Assembly (NCBI GenBank): GCA_027422505.1
Contig: JAPQWV010000689.1
Location: 221,001-285,000 of the forward strand
DNA: 64,000 nucleotides
Source: Craterostigma plantagineum
Lineage: Eukaryota > Streptophyta > Magnoliopsida > Lamiales > Linderniaceae
Reading direction: 5' to 3'
The notes under the pieces are model-generated. The model was not told the origin of the DNA, did not search any database, and saw nothing but the letters and a program-made list of their open reading frames with translations. Shown here in pieces: positions 1-11,426 of this stretch (the first letter of the stretch is position 1; every line of letters starts with the position of its first letter). Made by a program: the position numbers and the translations under genes.

Positions 1-361
1 TTTGCTTCAAATCCTTCCAAATTTCGAAAGCACTTTGATGATAAACGATACCTGAGATTAATTCTTCAGAAATTGAGCGATGAATCCAAGTTTTCACAAG
101 CGCATCACAGCGTTTCCACTGAGCGATCATCGCAGAACCAGTAGCTGGACACTTGCAAGATCCGTCGATGAATCCGATCTTGTTTTTGGCTTCCAGCGCA
201 ATCATCATCCTCATGCTCCAAATCCTGTAATTGTCTGAACCTCTTAGAATCCCCGTCGTCAAATCGAGATTCGGAGTGTCTGATGGGTGGATGAACATTG
301 GATTGTTAAAATCCAGCGTCGCAGAGTTATTCTCCACTTGAGGAGGTTGTTCTGTCGCCAT
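1..361 (-). CDS. Copia gag polyprotein, N-terminal part (cut by window edge)
   Basis: On the minus strand an open frame of 120 codons starts with ATG at 361-359 and runs off the window edge without a stop. It begins MATEQPPQVENN and contains NPMFIHPSD, LRGSDNYRIWSMRMMIAL and KNKIGFIDGS, the signature of the Copia gag N-terminus (Retrotran_gag_3/UBN2 type). The protein would form the virus-like particle. The start is chosen because it lies 32 bases inside the primer-binding site. The frame is clean over the visible part, so this copy may be fairly young. Confidence 0.85.
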   Translation of the reverse strand, partial: MATEQPPQVENNSATLDFNNPMFIHPSDTPNLDLTTGILRGSDNYRIWSMRMMIALEAKNKIGFIDGSCKCPATGSAMIAQWKRCDALVKTWIHRSISEELISGIVYHQSAFEIWKDLKQ

Positions 362-392
362 TGTTGTGTTCTTCAGAAGCCAATCGTATCAG

Positions 393-404
393 GCTCTGAT
401 ACCA
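393..404 (-). other. Primer-binding site, tRNA-iMet type
   Basis: Read on the minus strand this is TGGTATCAGAGC, the usual plant Copia primer-binding site complementary to the 3' end of initiator tRNA-Met. It lies between the LTR and the gag start and fixes the element's orientation. Confidence 0.85.
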
Positions 405-412
405 TAAAGAAA

Positions 413-660
413 TGTAGAAATCGTTGTTAATTCGTTGAAGAAGAAAGCCTTTTTGTTTTCATTCCATTCGCAGCACAATTGCGCGCGTTAATTTTTACAT
501 TATCACTGTACTCCCTTTTTATCTATCAGAAACGCATATCTATACCTAATCTAATAATGGGCCTTTCTAATAATATTCCAGCCCATTAGTAAGAAGCGGC
601 ACTCTGCTATCTTAGCTTAACTAAGCAGATAAAAAACAGCAAATACAGCAGAGCATTACA
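413..660 (-). repeat. 5' LTR of the edge Copia element
   Basis: A TG...CA bounded block of about 250 bp sits directly upstream (minus strand) of the primer-binding site, separated from it by 8 bases. The inner boundary follows from the PBS. The outer boundary (ending TTACA on the plus strand) is inferred only from the TG/CA rule, because the second LTR is outside the window. Confidence 0.5.
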
Positions 661-3177
661 AAGGCACAGAAGCTAATAATTTTAATAAAATAGTATTAAA
701 ATGCAAGATATACGGAGATTAAATGCTATGTTACGTTATTATAGTTTAAATAGGAATGAAACGTCAATCTTATTCTTGCCACATTTGATACCATCTTGAC
801 GATAAATCAAATCAATTCAAATTCCACGTTCAATCTTTTTCGATAAAATATAGAGCTGGGTTTTTCATTAATGTCCAAAAGTACACATAACAACGTAACA
901 GAACATGATGAAAGTGTCTATATCTTTTAAAGTATATATTTTTAAATCGTTCTGTAACTCGTAGACGTTCACTATAACTACGATACTTTTGTCGTTAAGT
1001 AATTATTTCTCATTATTTTACCTTAAATATTTTTATCACAACATTTCTGTTTATGTGGCAGCTCAACCTCAATAATTGAAACTAGTATTACTGCACACTC
1101 AAATGGGTACGATATACAATATATAGATGTATAGAAAAATAGAGGGACAAAACTGGAATATACAATAAAAAATATAGTGGGTGGTTTCCTTTTAATTTAT
1201 TATTATTATTATTTTAATTAACTAAATCTACAGACCAAAACTTGACAGTTTATCCTCTTGATGCTTAATAAAAGAGTATACATTAATCACGCTTCGTCTT
1301 ACTCTTTAATAATTTAATAACTATACAGATTAAAAGGAGGAAAATGAAGTAATGCAATTATTCTTATTCGGTGGGTTGGACTTTATGAAAAAATGTCTCG
1401 ACATGTACTTGACAGAAGCCGCAAAATGAATTGAATCTGTCTATTGAATCGATCCACAAAACTACGTACGGTCCATGATCATGCACGTAATAGCTATTAT
1501 TCATAGCATGAGATATGTGAATATATGTATGTATTGTCTATTTTGTAATATTTTTATCTATAGAAAAGATAAATGATAAGCGTAAAAAGACAACATGGAG
1601 GTTCCTCCAAATAAATCAAAGGTCTAAATTATCATGAAATCGAAATCAACGACTGAGTAGATAACTGTGATCAAAGAATTATTGATTAGATGACTCTAAT
1701 ATAGTTCTATTTTAAAAAAGAAAAAGTTCTAATCGGTACATTACATTGATCAATCTCATTCAATCAATTCCGACATCAACTGCGGGACTTTGGCAACTTT
1801 GGAAGTGTTGATAGAAGAAGACAAAAACCGATGATGAGCAGCAAAGGGCGCACCACGAGTGGATTGAAACACAATTATGTCAAAACTCAAAAATTTTGGA
1901 TAAATAAAATGGTGCAAGAAAGGTATACCTGCGTGGAGAGAACGACGCAGTCAGGGTTATCTATGCTATCTATACTATTATATAAAGGGTGTGGGGTGGT
2001 TATAAACTGTCACATTTGGTCTTCATATTTGTTGGCAATCAGTTCCTCTATATCTATTTATTTACTTTAATAATTTTCATGTTTCTTTTATATTTGTTAT
2101 TTATTATACTTACACCCCTTAAATATTATTTTTCTTATCATTTGCACACGCATAGTGCGAAAAAGTACTACTTTTAAATAGTGCCATTACAAAAGTAGAT
2201 AGCTTTCTTACCTGTTACAAAACTAATTAACCTTTTTATTTTAATTATTATTATTTTGATTTTAACCGCAAATCTTTTTAATATTGCTTTTTTTTTTTAC
2301 CATAATTATCTCAAATTCTCAACATAATTATCAATAAGTATATTCTTAACCATAATCGTTTTAATACTTTCATAAATTAAGAAATCTCATCATCTTAATA
2401 ATTCAATACTAGTGATTCAATTATAAGATACTACTAATAAAATAACCTCAGATAAAGCATACTTCAAATCATTAGTTGGCAATAAGAAATATATTCCATT
2501 TTATATTGTAATAAATTATTATTATTATTATTACTATTATTGTGTTGTTGTTGTTGAAATCCTGTTTGCTCTATTTTCGTTCAAGTTTGCAAGCATTTGT
2601 TGATCCATGTGAATATGTTCCAGATGATTATCGAGATATTGGAGACAACATATCTTTATCAGTTTGAGTATCCATTAGAGGAGTCACGTTGCAAGTCTTC
2701 TTTTCATCTGGTACATAATCCTTATTTACATCCGGAGAGAAAGGTCGGGTGTAAGTGATCATGAAGATATCCATGTGAAATGGATCGAATGTCTCACAAG
2801 AAAACGCAAGGGAAAACTATTGATGGGTTGTAATAGAGAAAATTAGAACGTTTTGTTAAATAATACTTATTTTAACATTCTATGACCTATTACATTTTTT
2901 CTTGAGTTTTTTGTTTGTTATCGTGTTAAATAATATTATATATGTTGACTGATTCCGTTGTTAAATGGCGAGAATGTGAAAAAACAGTGAGTAAAAAATA
3001 TTTTGGTGAAAACTGAAAAAAAATAAGAGCACTTGTTACTTATTTAAAGTAATAATTGAGGTAATTGTAATTAAAAATAATTTGTGTTGAAATTGAAAAT
3101 AATATTAGTGTAAATTGAAAAAGTTGATTTGCTTTGTTTAATGGTGAGACAGTTATGTACTAGCACTTCATAATAGG
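661..3177. other. AT-rich intergenic DNA, no gene seen
   Basis: No open frame here has recognisable protein content. The short frames at 1831-2177 are low-complexity and read through AT-rich sequence. The stretch holds an ATT/GTT microsatellite near 2515-2556 and otherwise nothing I can name. Confidence 0.6.
2515..2556. repeat. (ATT)n/(GTT)n microsatellite
   Basis: A run of ATT triplets passes into GTT triplets over about 40 bases. It is simple sequence with no coding role. Confidence 0.85.
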
Positions 3178-4014
3178 GATAATTTCTATTCAGTCCCAGT
3201 CAGTAAGTTTCTAAACAGTTAAGTCCCTGTCAGAATCCCTATTACTTTAAAGGACCAAGTTTTTGAAAATGGCAGATATAATGCTTAAAAACATGTATTG
3301 ACGAAAATACCCTTCCTAACATATTAGGACCAATAGTATGTGCAGCTCGGTGCGGCACATTGTGTCACGACCCACTTTTCCTATAACTAGTTTGGCGGAT
3401 TTTTCGCAACATAAGCTGCGGAAGACCCGATTTAAATTTTACACTTGTATTTAATAATTTAATATTATACACTCGCACACATTTATTTCGCACACGTGCC
3501 ATTATACAACATGTTAAAATATTGCACACATTTATTTCTAAAATACCATAGCCCAGTATGTTAAAATATTTAAAGCACACTGATAACACCCCTCAGGTCA
3601 CATCCATGTACGCCCAGCCCTCAAAAGTACGTGGAGTCACCGCCATCAGCCTGCCTTAGTCGTGACGTGTCTCAACGTCCGACTCGTTCATACCTACAAC
3701 ACATAAAACGCGGAATGAGCTATAAAGCTCAGTAAGGGGAAATATGCATGACATGCACGTGTCGTAACATGCAAAGGCATCCGCGCCAATGCTTACTAAC
3801 ACTCGTATTCTCGTATCATTCTCATTCTTTTCTCATTTCTCTCAGGGCCCTTAGCTACTTGCTACGCACCATCATATCACGAGCTCAATCCTATACGGAT
3901 AAGTGGCCCACGCCGGCTAGGCTAAACCTAGGGTTATTCCCTAGGTCACCATTCGCCAGGTCGCCCCTCTATCTAGCGGTCGCCTTCCCTGGCACTCTGG
4001 TTTTCACCATGTGT

Positions 4015-4197
4015 CTCGTCCAGGTCGCTTCTTCCCGCTAATGACAATGACAGTTGCTACACACTGGGTGGCCTACACTAGCTTTATCTAGGTCGCCCCT
4101 ACCCAGGTCGCTCCTCCTGTCGGACAGTTGCTCCACACTGAGCGGCCTACGCTAGGTAAAACCTAGGTCGCCCCTACCCAGGTCGCTCCTCCTGCCT
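4015..4197. repeat. Tandem repeat, unit about 75 bp
   Basis: The motif AGGTCGCCCCTACCCAGGTC recurs at 4090 and 4165 with matching sequence between, and a weaker copy lies just upstream. It sits inside the LTR-like block. Confidence 0.65.
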
Positions 4198-4889
4198 CAC
4201 AAAATACGTTAGACGGCTTACATCCCGTCATGGTGCCTTTTGTAGAAGTAGCTATGACTCATTCGCGAGTCTACATCAAATACTAACATCGTCAAACATA
4301 TTTTGTTCTCAGACGATCATATACTGTGCATCTCATACTGATAACCCTCACATAGTGTGTGTATGCACATGCTCATGCCATATAAATAATATCATGCATA
4401 CATACCATGCTCGCCTACAGGCGATAAATGCAATGCACGTTCACTTTCACAAAATAAAATAAATCCAAACGTGCACATAATATACCATGATATGGTGTAC
4501 CAACTGGTTTCCCATGTCATCGGAAAATCATAAATAATAACTCACCATGCGATTTCACTATCTCCAGTAAGCATCTCACATAAAACGACCAACACAGTTG
4601 CCATAAAATCACGTAATTCCATATAATTCATATCACGTAGAAGTGATCCATAATTAAGTTGGATATTCATAGGAGTTTGAATCAAGGTATTGGAATTCTA
4701 GATCGAAATTTATACTCAAAAAAGTTCAGGTTGCCATTTTCTGGCGTCCTTTGAACCGCCTCCTTATGCTCGTCGCTTGCTCCATCATAAATCGCCTCGA
4801 CAGTTTCAACGAAATATCTGGGTTGACATCGGGGTCGTGGGATGGCTCCCCCTTCATTAGAAACCTTCGGTTGTTTCGATCTTTTCTCC

Positions 4890-5135
4890 TTCTTCGTCGC
4901 TGCTTTCTTCGATTTCTTGGCCATTGTCGTCGTGGGATGGCTCGCTGCTCGTGGTCATCGCTGCTCGTGGGATGGCTCGCTGCTCGTGGTCTCCGCTGCT
5001 CGTCATCGCTGCTCGTGGGATGGCTCGCTGCTTTCTTCGATTTCTTGGCCATTGTCGTCGTCGTTGCTTTCTTCGAATAGCTTTGGGGATGGCTCGCTGC
5101 TCGTGGTCGCCGCCGGCTCGTGGGATGGATCAATC
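4890..5135. repeat. GC-rich minisatellite with partial coding look
   Basis: Variants of GGGATGGCTCGCTGCTCGTGG alternate with copies of TTCGATTTCTTGGCCATTG (about 4908 and 5037). On the minus strand the repeats read as a basic MAKKSKKA-type peptide inside open frames of 80 and 135 codons (4682-4924 and 4726-5133). I do not recognise the protein. The frame is better explained by the repeat than by selection. Confidence 0.5.
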
Positions 5136-5170
5136 ATTTCTTCGATTAACTTGGGGGTTATGATTTAGGG

Positions 5171-6283
5171 GTTATTGTCACTAATAGAGCCCTATTTGTT
5201 ACTTTGAATGTGCACTGCAAACATGTTTCAATAAAAAGCGATTTTACTACTAAAATAATTATTTTCCAGATCTGTTATTTTAACAAATTTGTTATCTGAA
5301 TTAACTATTTAGTTACTAACTTTTAATGATTTGGTATTAGCAAAATATAGAATTGTTAGAACTTTTTAATATTTTGTTACTCATGTACTGTTTAATAACA
5401 TGAGATTAGGGTCGACTATTTCTCCATTTCGACAATTAAAGCTGAGATTCCAACATTAGATTTTCGAATTGGGTCGGTATAAACCTAATTACCTGATTCG
5501 GTCAATAACGTCGACATTTCTGTGACTTTCACCTTTTTTAGTCATTGGTGATTTTCGTAACAAAGAATTGTTATTCAACAATTGTTACTTTTCTTCAATG
5601 ATAAGTTACTATAATTGTTATATCTGTTACTGTCTTTGTCACATCTGTTACTGTCTTTGCTACATCGATTACTTAAACTGCACGACTTGTGACCCAGATA
5701 TCGTGTCCACAAAATCTTCAATATACGTCGCATTAAAATTTTTGATTCAAACTTATTCACTACTTATTCACTACTTATTTCTTAAACTCAATAATTCTCG
5801 TTCATTATTAAGACCCATTTCAAATTCACGCAGTTTCGTCTTAATCGGCCATTAAATTCAATATTTGGTCCATTTATATTCTCGTTTTTTCGAAGTAGAA
5901 TTTCATAATTATTTCGTCTTACACCTTAAATTATTCGTTTATTATAACTACCCATGAGGAATCAAAGTCGATCCCATCTTATTTGCACCTTAACAACGAT
6001 ATTTTAGTCGGTTTTACAGTCCTAAAAGCAACCCAAATTGAACGGAAGAGACGATGGCATATGGCTGTAATTTTTGGAAACTATGAAGGATAGAATTGTC
6101 ATTTCCTATCACACGTGTCCTTCAAACTTATAGTTTTGGTAATTAGGTCCTTGGGCCCAAATTAAACTCTTATAGGGCCTGAACTGTTTTGAAAATTGGC
6201 TAATAGGGCCTGAACCTAAATTTACCCTTCAAAATAATACATGCATCATTCTCTCGACATGCGTGGACCTTTTATGTTACGCC
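5171..6283. other. AT-rich stretch without a gene
   Basis: A short tandem of ATCTGTTACTGTCTTTG units lies at about 5620-5665. The segment 6085-6238 resembles, in inverted orientation, the segment 3178-3290 (see findings). No coding content is visible. Confidence 0.5.
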
Positions 6284-6345
6284 TAGTTTATATATATATA
6301 TATATGTATAAATATATATGTATATATATGTATAAATATATATTT
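6284..6345. repeat. TA-rich microsatellite
   Basis: Alternating TA and TATATGTATAAA units run for about 60 bases and directly abut the foldback MITE. Confidence 0.9.
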
Positions 6346-6347
6346 CC

Positions 6348-6702
6348 TATGGTGCCCACCTGCCGTGAGCACCATAAGTCAATCTCTCAATTTTTTGCGT
6401 TTTTCGATTCTCAACGCCGCCAAAACTTCCGTAGACCCTCTCATATCCATTGCTAACCTAAATTGCCCTCTCCAACACGTTAAATTCTGAGAAAATTCAT
6501 TATTTATTATTCACATGTGGACGACGTAATGAGGTGATGATTTTCTTAAGAATTAACGTGTTGGATAGGGCAACTTAGGTTAACAATTGATATGAGGGGG
6601 TCTACGGAGGTTTTGACGGCGTTGAGAATCGAAAAACTGCAAAAAATTGAGAGATTTGCTTATGGTGCTCACGGTGTTTGCTCAAGGTAGTTGGGCACCA
6701 TA
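6348..6702. mobile_element. Foldback MITE, about 355 bp
   Basis: Two arms of about 150-165 bp (about 6348-6500 and 6535-6702) are inverted copies of each other with few mismatches, separated by a short AT-rich loop. The outer ends read TGGTGCCCA and TGGGCACCA and are both flanked by TA, which could be a TA target duplication. There is no coding capacity. The superfamily is not certain. Transcription would give a long hairpin. Confidence 0.75.
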
Positions 6703-6720
6703 AGCAAATCACTCAATTTA

Positions 6721-8582
6721 GATTTATTACAGATTTTTCTAAATTGCTAGACCTTTAACTCGCTTGCTAGAAAAAGATGTACCTTATGAGTTTACGATCG
6801 ATTGTATGAATGCTTTACTCAAGGATAAGCTTGCTGATGCTCCTGTCATGTAGCCCTGGATTGGAGGCTACCATTCGAACTAATGTGCGGTGCCAGTTAT
6901 TTTGCAGTAGGTGCATTTTTGGGGCAGCGACGGGAAAAATATTTACAGCCGATACACGACGCAAGCAAGACTTTAAATGAGGCGCAATCGAATTATACTA
7001 CCACTGAGAAGGAATTGCTTGCAGTCGTGTTTGCAATTGACAAGTTCCGTCAATATCTTATCCTATCGAAGGTCACATCTACACGGATCATTCAACCATT
7101 AAGCATGTCTTTGCAAAGCCGGATGCAAAGCCGAGGCTGATCCGATGGATTCTACTACTCCAAGAATTTGACGTGGAGTTTCGCGACCAAAAGTGAAAGG
7201 AGAATCTTGCCGCAGACCACTTGTCGAGACTAGAAGAGACACCCATCGGGGTTACAAAAGAGGAGACGATTCGAGACTACTTTCCCGACGAACACATTTA
7301 TGCTATACATGAGGTACCTGATGAACTTCCATGGTATGCAGATATTGCTAACTATCTTGTAGCTAGGATACCGATACACGAGTCACCAGAGGAAGAAATT
7401 CTTCTCGGACTTGAAGTATTACTTTTGGGATGATCCTTATCTATTTAGCATTTGTGCGGATAACATAATCAGGCGATGCATAACCTTCCCCGAAACAATC
7501 TATATCTTGGGACATTGCCACACGGGACCGTGCAGAGGCCATTACGGAGGCAACCGAACCGCACAAAATGTACTAGAATGTGGATTCTACTAGCCCACAA
7601 TTTTCAAAGACTCTCAAAGATATGTAGACATGTGTGATAGGTGCCAACGGACAGGTAATATCTCTCAGCGCAAAGAAATGCCTCAAAATTTCATTCTTGT
7701 ATGTGAAATCTTTGACGTATGGGGCGCTTTTATGGGTCTATTTCCGATATCTTTCAAGAATCGATATATCCTAGTTGCAGTTGATTATGTATCAAAACGG
7801 GTAGAAGTGCAAGCGCTACCTACTAATGATGCTAGGGTAGTCGTTAAATTTTTGAAATCTTTATTTTCACGGTTTGGTTCACCTCGTTGCATTATTAGCG
7901 ATAAAGGTACGCACTTCTGTAACACCCAATTTGCAAGGCCGTTCGAGAAATACGGCGTGGAACATAGTCTTACTACTGCATACCATCCTCAAGCGAGCGG
8001 CCAAATGGAAGTCTTAAACAGGGAGCTGAAGCGCATACTAGAGAAGACCGTGGAACACCATAGGCGGGATTGGCCGAACAAGCTGAACGATGCTTTATGG
8101 GCAAACCGAATAGCATATAAGACGCCTATCTGATCTACTCCCTATAGACTTGTTCACGGGAAATCTTGTCATTTACCCGTCGAGCTAGAACACAATGCGA
8201 TTGGACGCTAAAAAAACTAAATTTTGATTTGAATCTTGCAGGTGAAAAGCGAAACTTACAGATAGGTAGATGGCGTACGAAAATACTCGCCTCTACAAGA
8301 AGCATACGAAGCTGTATCATGATCGTAAAACCATGAAATGGGAATTCCACGAAGGTGACCAGGTCTTGCTTTACAACTTGCGCCTACGGCTGTTTTTCTT
8401 GGTAAACTGAAATCGAGATGGTCTGGACCATTCACGGTGACCCGAGTATTCCCGTACGGAGCTGTCGAGAGATGTGTGGGACCTTCAAGGTGAACGGGCA
8501 CCGACTCAAGCATTACTATGGCGGTAACATGGAGCTGCTCGAAACAGAAACCTTCCACCTCCCCGATACCACCTGGAGCTAA
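6721..8582 (+). pseudogene. Athila-type gypsy pol relic (RT end, RNase H, integrase)
   Basis: The conceptual protein starts in the last part of the reverse transcriptase (ARPLTRLLEKDVPYEF), continues through RNase H ([18 protein letters not shown]), and passes into integrase. The integrase shows the zinc-type CDRCQRTGN, the core [27 protein letters not shown] and [11 protein letters not shown], and [10 protein letters not shown]. It ends with ELLETETFHLPDTTWS and TAA at 8580-8582. Several stops and frameshifts (for example TAG near 6853 and TGA near 7195) break it. It closely parallels the minus-strand Athila at 32017-34724. Everything upstream of the RT tail is missing, so the element is 5'-truncated at about 6721 next to the MITE. 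Confidence 0.9.
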
Positions 8583-10154
8583 AAATCACCAAACTATGTC
8601 TAGCTAAAAGACATTAAAGAAACGCTACTTGGGAGGCACCCCAAGCCTATCCTATGTTTTTCTTTTATTTCTATGCGCATTTTTAGTTTTTATGATTTTG
8701 TTTGTCGATGATCGCAGGGAATTAAAAATGTCAAGTGTGTGGAGGAGCCGTACAAAGCATGCACATCGGACTCTATTCAGGGAAGTTCGTTTATCTATTT
8801 ATTTCCTCGTCCTTTTTTTACATAACTGTTAGGTTGAGGACAACGTAAATCTTAAGTGTGGAGAGGGGATTTCTGTGAAATTGATGCCAACATCTTATAT
8901 AGGTGCATGACTTGATTTTGGTAAAAAAATCTTTCGGTAATTAGGCACGAATTTTGTTTTTCAGAAATCACGTTTCTTATCGATCACGGGATGACTTTAT
9001 GCTAGCAATTTTGTGAGTAATTAGGATACATATGCGTAGTCTACTTCTTTCTTACATGGTGAACTTGGCGATACTTGAGAGATTCGTACACATAACCCTT
9101 TTTTTCTAAGATTTTTGAGCCTACGAGCTTTTTGCTCATTTCTTTGGTTGTGTGAATCATGCTTAATTTATTTCTCTTCAGAACTTGCCTGTATATTATG
9201 TTCTGAAACTACTTTAATGTGTGATTGCGTGAAAATGAGGAAGGCATTAGGAATTCAGTCCATAGCCAAAGTATCCAACCACGACTGGCCCCCGTAGTTA
9301 ACCACTTTGAACCTGAGCTTTTTATTTGAAGAAATCGAACTATAATTTGCTGGCCTGATTAATCCTTCAGAAATAAACCCATTGGAGCGATAGTAGAAGT
9401 GGAGGTTGAATGCCGGACTTAAGAAGCGCAACCCGTAATAAATTTCTGAGCTGAGCGTCGAGAAAAAAAAAGAAAAAAAGAAAGAAAAAATATTGAAAAA
9501 AGTGAAAAAAAACTATATAGAAAAAAAGGAAAAAAATAAAAAAAGAGAGAAAAAAACATATGTATTGTCTAAGAACCCTTCCTCCGATAATCTTTTACTC
9601 TCGAAAGCATATTATTCATTTCCTAGATCGAGAAGTTGAGAGAAGAAGGACCCTGGTGAAGGAAAAAAAAGGTGAATGCAAAAGAAAGGAAGTGATGAAC
9701 AAGAACGACGGATTTTGGCGTATTCGAGATGATGGCATGATTCTGACACGACTACAGCTCATATCCTGTTTGTGCTTATTCCTTGCATATCCTACATATC
9801 TCATCCATTTTATAACCCGGTAAAGACCTTCCCATTCACACTTGATCATTGAAAGTGGTAGATTTACGAATCTCTTGCAAGCTTATGGTAGAGATTATAT
9901 TATGCATGACCCGAGAGACTTCACTGATTATTTACCCCAAACACTTAGTGATTTGAGTGAATCCTTGTGAAGTACGAATTTTGATAAAGCGGTTGCTAAG
10001 GAAATCGTGTGGTTAGTCGTTTGACTTATGTATGCTTTCCAACTTTACTTGCATTATCTACTACGTGATTTCGTTCTTGATTGGTAAGTTACATGATTTT
10101 TATCCGTTTCTATGCCTTTATATTTTATTTGCTTGAGAGCAAGCAAATGCCTAA
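8583..10154 (+). other. Athila 3' non-coding region
   Basis: This stretch lies between the pol relic and the 3' LTR. It carries CTACTTGGGAGGCACCCCAAGC, broken here by no gap of note, then TTGAGGACAACG followed by CTTAAGTGTGGAGAGG (8834-8861), then GAGAGATTCGTACACATAACCC (9078-9099). The same landmarks occur in the other Athila at 28338-29962. Poly-A/G simple sequence fills 9460-9560. The ORF3 (env-like) gene present in the other copy is absent. Confidence 0.65.
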
Positions 10155-10167
10155 GTGCGGGGAGATT
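10155..10167 (+). other. Polypurine tract of plus-strand Athila
   Basis: GTGCGGGGAGAT directly precedes TGATAAATG, the start of the 3' LTR. It is the counterpart of GTGTGGGGAGG next to the LTR of the minus-strand Athila. Confidence 0.75.
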
Positions 10168-10252
10168 TGATAAATGAAATTTATATCATGTTTTATACTC
10201 CGTAAAAGCGTACTATCGGTTGTTATTTTGGAATTTCCATCGAATATCCTAC
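10168..10252 (+). repeat. Athila 3' LTR, first segment
   Basis: The LTR starts TGATAAATGAAATTTATATC after the purine tract and is interrupted 85 bases later by the Tat-like element. It resumes at 18238. Confidence 0.65.
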
Positions 10253-11284
10253 TGATATGGGGCTCTCCCAATCAACGAAATTTATACGTGTGGGTGAATT
10301 ATATAGCCGGAGAATTGATTATTACAAAGTTGTAGGGCGTGCGTAAGGGTTTATTGGTAAGGAAACTGAATGGACGTGTTTGGGACATTGGGACTTGTTT
10401 AGGACGTGTTTGGACGTTGGGTCATGTTAGGGGACGTGTCTGGGACGTGTTGGGGACGTATCGGGACGTGTCGGGACGTGTCGGGACGTGTTAAGACGTA
10501 TTGGGACGTATTGGGGACCTGTTTGGGACATTGGGGATCTATCTGGGACGTAAATGAAAGGACACATGATACACGTGGTTCGAATCCTTGCGGATTCTAG
10601 GTCCACGGATGCTCGGGAACTCTATTTCACTATACTTTGATAAATTACACACTCAACTAAGATTCACTTTCGCTCATAAATACTAAAGATCGAAAGATAA
10701 TGTTGAATACATTGAGAGAGAGAAAATGTGAAGTGTTTTTCATGTTGAGAATGGTTGTTCTCGTGAAAATGGCCAAGTGTTGGCTTTTATAGGAGCTTTC
10801 CATCGGCCCTAGGATCCCTGATGACAAGACCTTCTAGACAATGTGAGGAGCATGGAGCTGGTAGCAACTTTTCTGTGCTGTCAGGGACATCAGGCGGCTG
10901 GAGATGGGACAGGATCTGCCCTGTCAGGGACAACAGGCGGCTGTCAGCTTTTCATGTGCTGTCAACTCACAGTCCTTTCAACCTTCTGACCGTTTGGTGA
11001 AGCTTCCTCACGACGCTTCCTCGAGATGACAGGACCTGCTTAGCACAATAGGTCCCAAAATAGTTCCCTAGTATGAAGTTAGGTCCTTAAAGACTCTTGG
11101 AGGTCCCTAAAACCCTTATTTCCTGTTGTTAGCTCCCTAAAGTGTGTTAGAGCTCCCTAAAAGTCTCCTTCACAATCTAACTTTGTATTTTTCAAGGAAA
11201 CTCATATTTTTTTACTAAGTTCTCTTAATAATTATCGTAAGCTAATTATTTCCTTAATTAGCCTGCTTATATTGTTCCACATCA
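10253..11284 (-). repeat. 3' LTR of Tat-like element (1032 bp)
   Basis: It matches 16572-18237 along its length except for a 669-bp MITE insertion and small indels in that copy. It includes a degenerate 10-bp array near its outer end. Confidence 0.85.
10370..10560. repeat. Degenerate GGGACGTGTC-type minisatellite
   Basis: About fifteen imperfect 10-12-bp units related to GGGACGTGT(T/C) follow one another. The array is shared with the other LTR (16690-16787 and 17464-17522). It creates a spurious plus-strand frame at 10406-10600. Confidence 0.85.
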
Positions 11285-11306
11285 ACCACTCCCCAACTCT
11301 AATTTG
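11285..11306 (-). other. Polypurine tract of Tat-like element
   Basis: Read on the minus strand, the sequence AGAGTTGGGGAGTGGT immediately precedes the 3' LTR start. It is purine-rich and correctly placed to prime plus-strand DNA synthesis. Confidence 0.65.
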
Positions 11307-11426
11307 CATTTGGGACAAAGTGAATTAGAGTAAAAAATCGTAAAGGCATGCTGTAATTGAAGTATATAATCGCAAGGTAGGTCTTACCAGGACTCACCCC
11401 AAAACCCTTACTCCGTTTCTGGAAAG

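Larger units (their letters stand above)
3361..5170 (-). repeat. Probable Ty3/gypsy (Tekay-like) LTR relic
   Basis: The block starts TGTGTCACGACCC; read on the minus strand it ends GGGTCGTGACA, a common 3' end of plant gypsy LTRs. The stretch around 3700-3735, with an AACGCGGAATGAGC motif followed by TATAAAGCTCAG, is of a kind I associate with Tekay-type LTRs. No primer-binding site or polypurine tract flanks it, so it is a solo or decayed LTR. The far boundary is not determined and could lie anywhere from about 5170 to 6230. Confidence 0.35.

Noticed and set aside
1831..2177. Two short plus-strand frames
   Set aside because: Low-complexity, AT-rich, no start context or homology that I can see.
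4751..5168. Plus-strand frames of 79-109 codons
   Set aside because: Shadows of the minisatellite, with no conserved content.
10573..10590. GGTTCGAATCC B-box match in the Tat-like LTR
   Set aside because: No A box or cloverleaf nearby, and the sister LTR has a mutated version. Not a tRNA gene.
10406..10600. 64-codon frame
   Set aside because: It is generated by the GGGACGTGT minisatellite and is not maintained in the other LTR.
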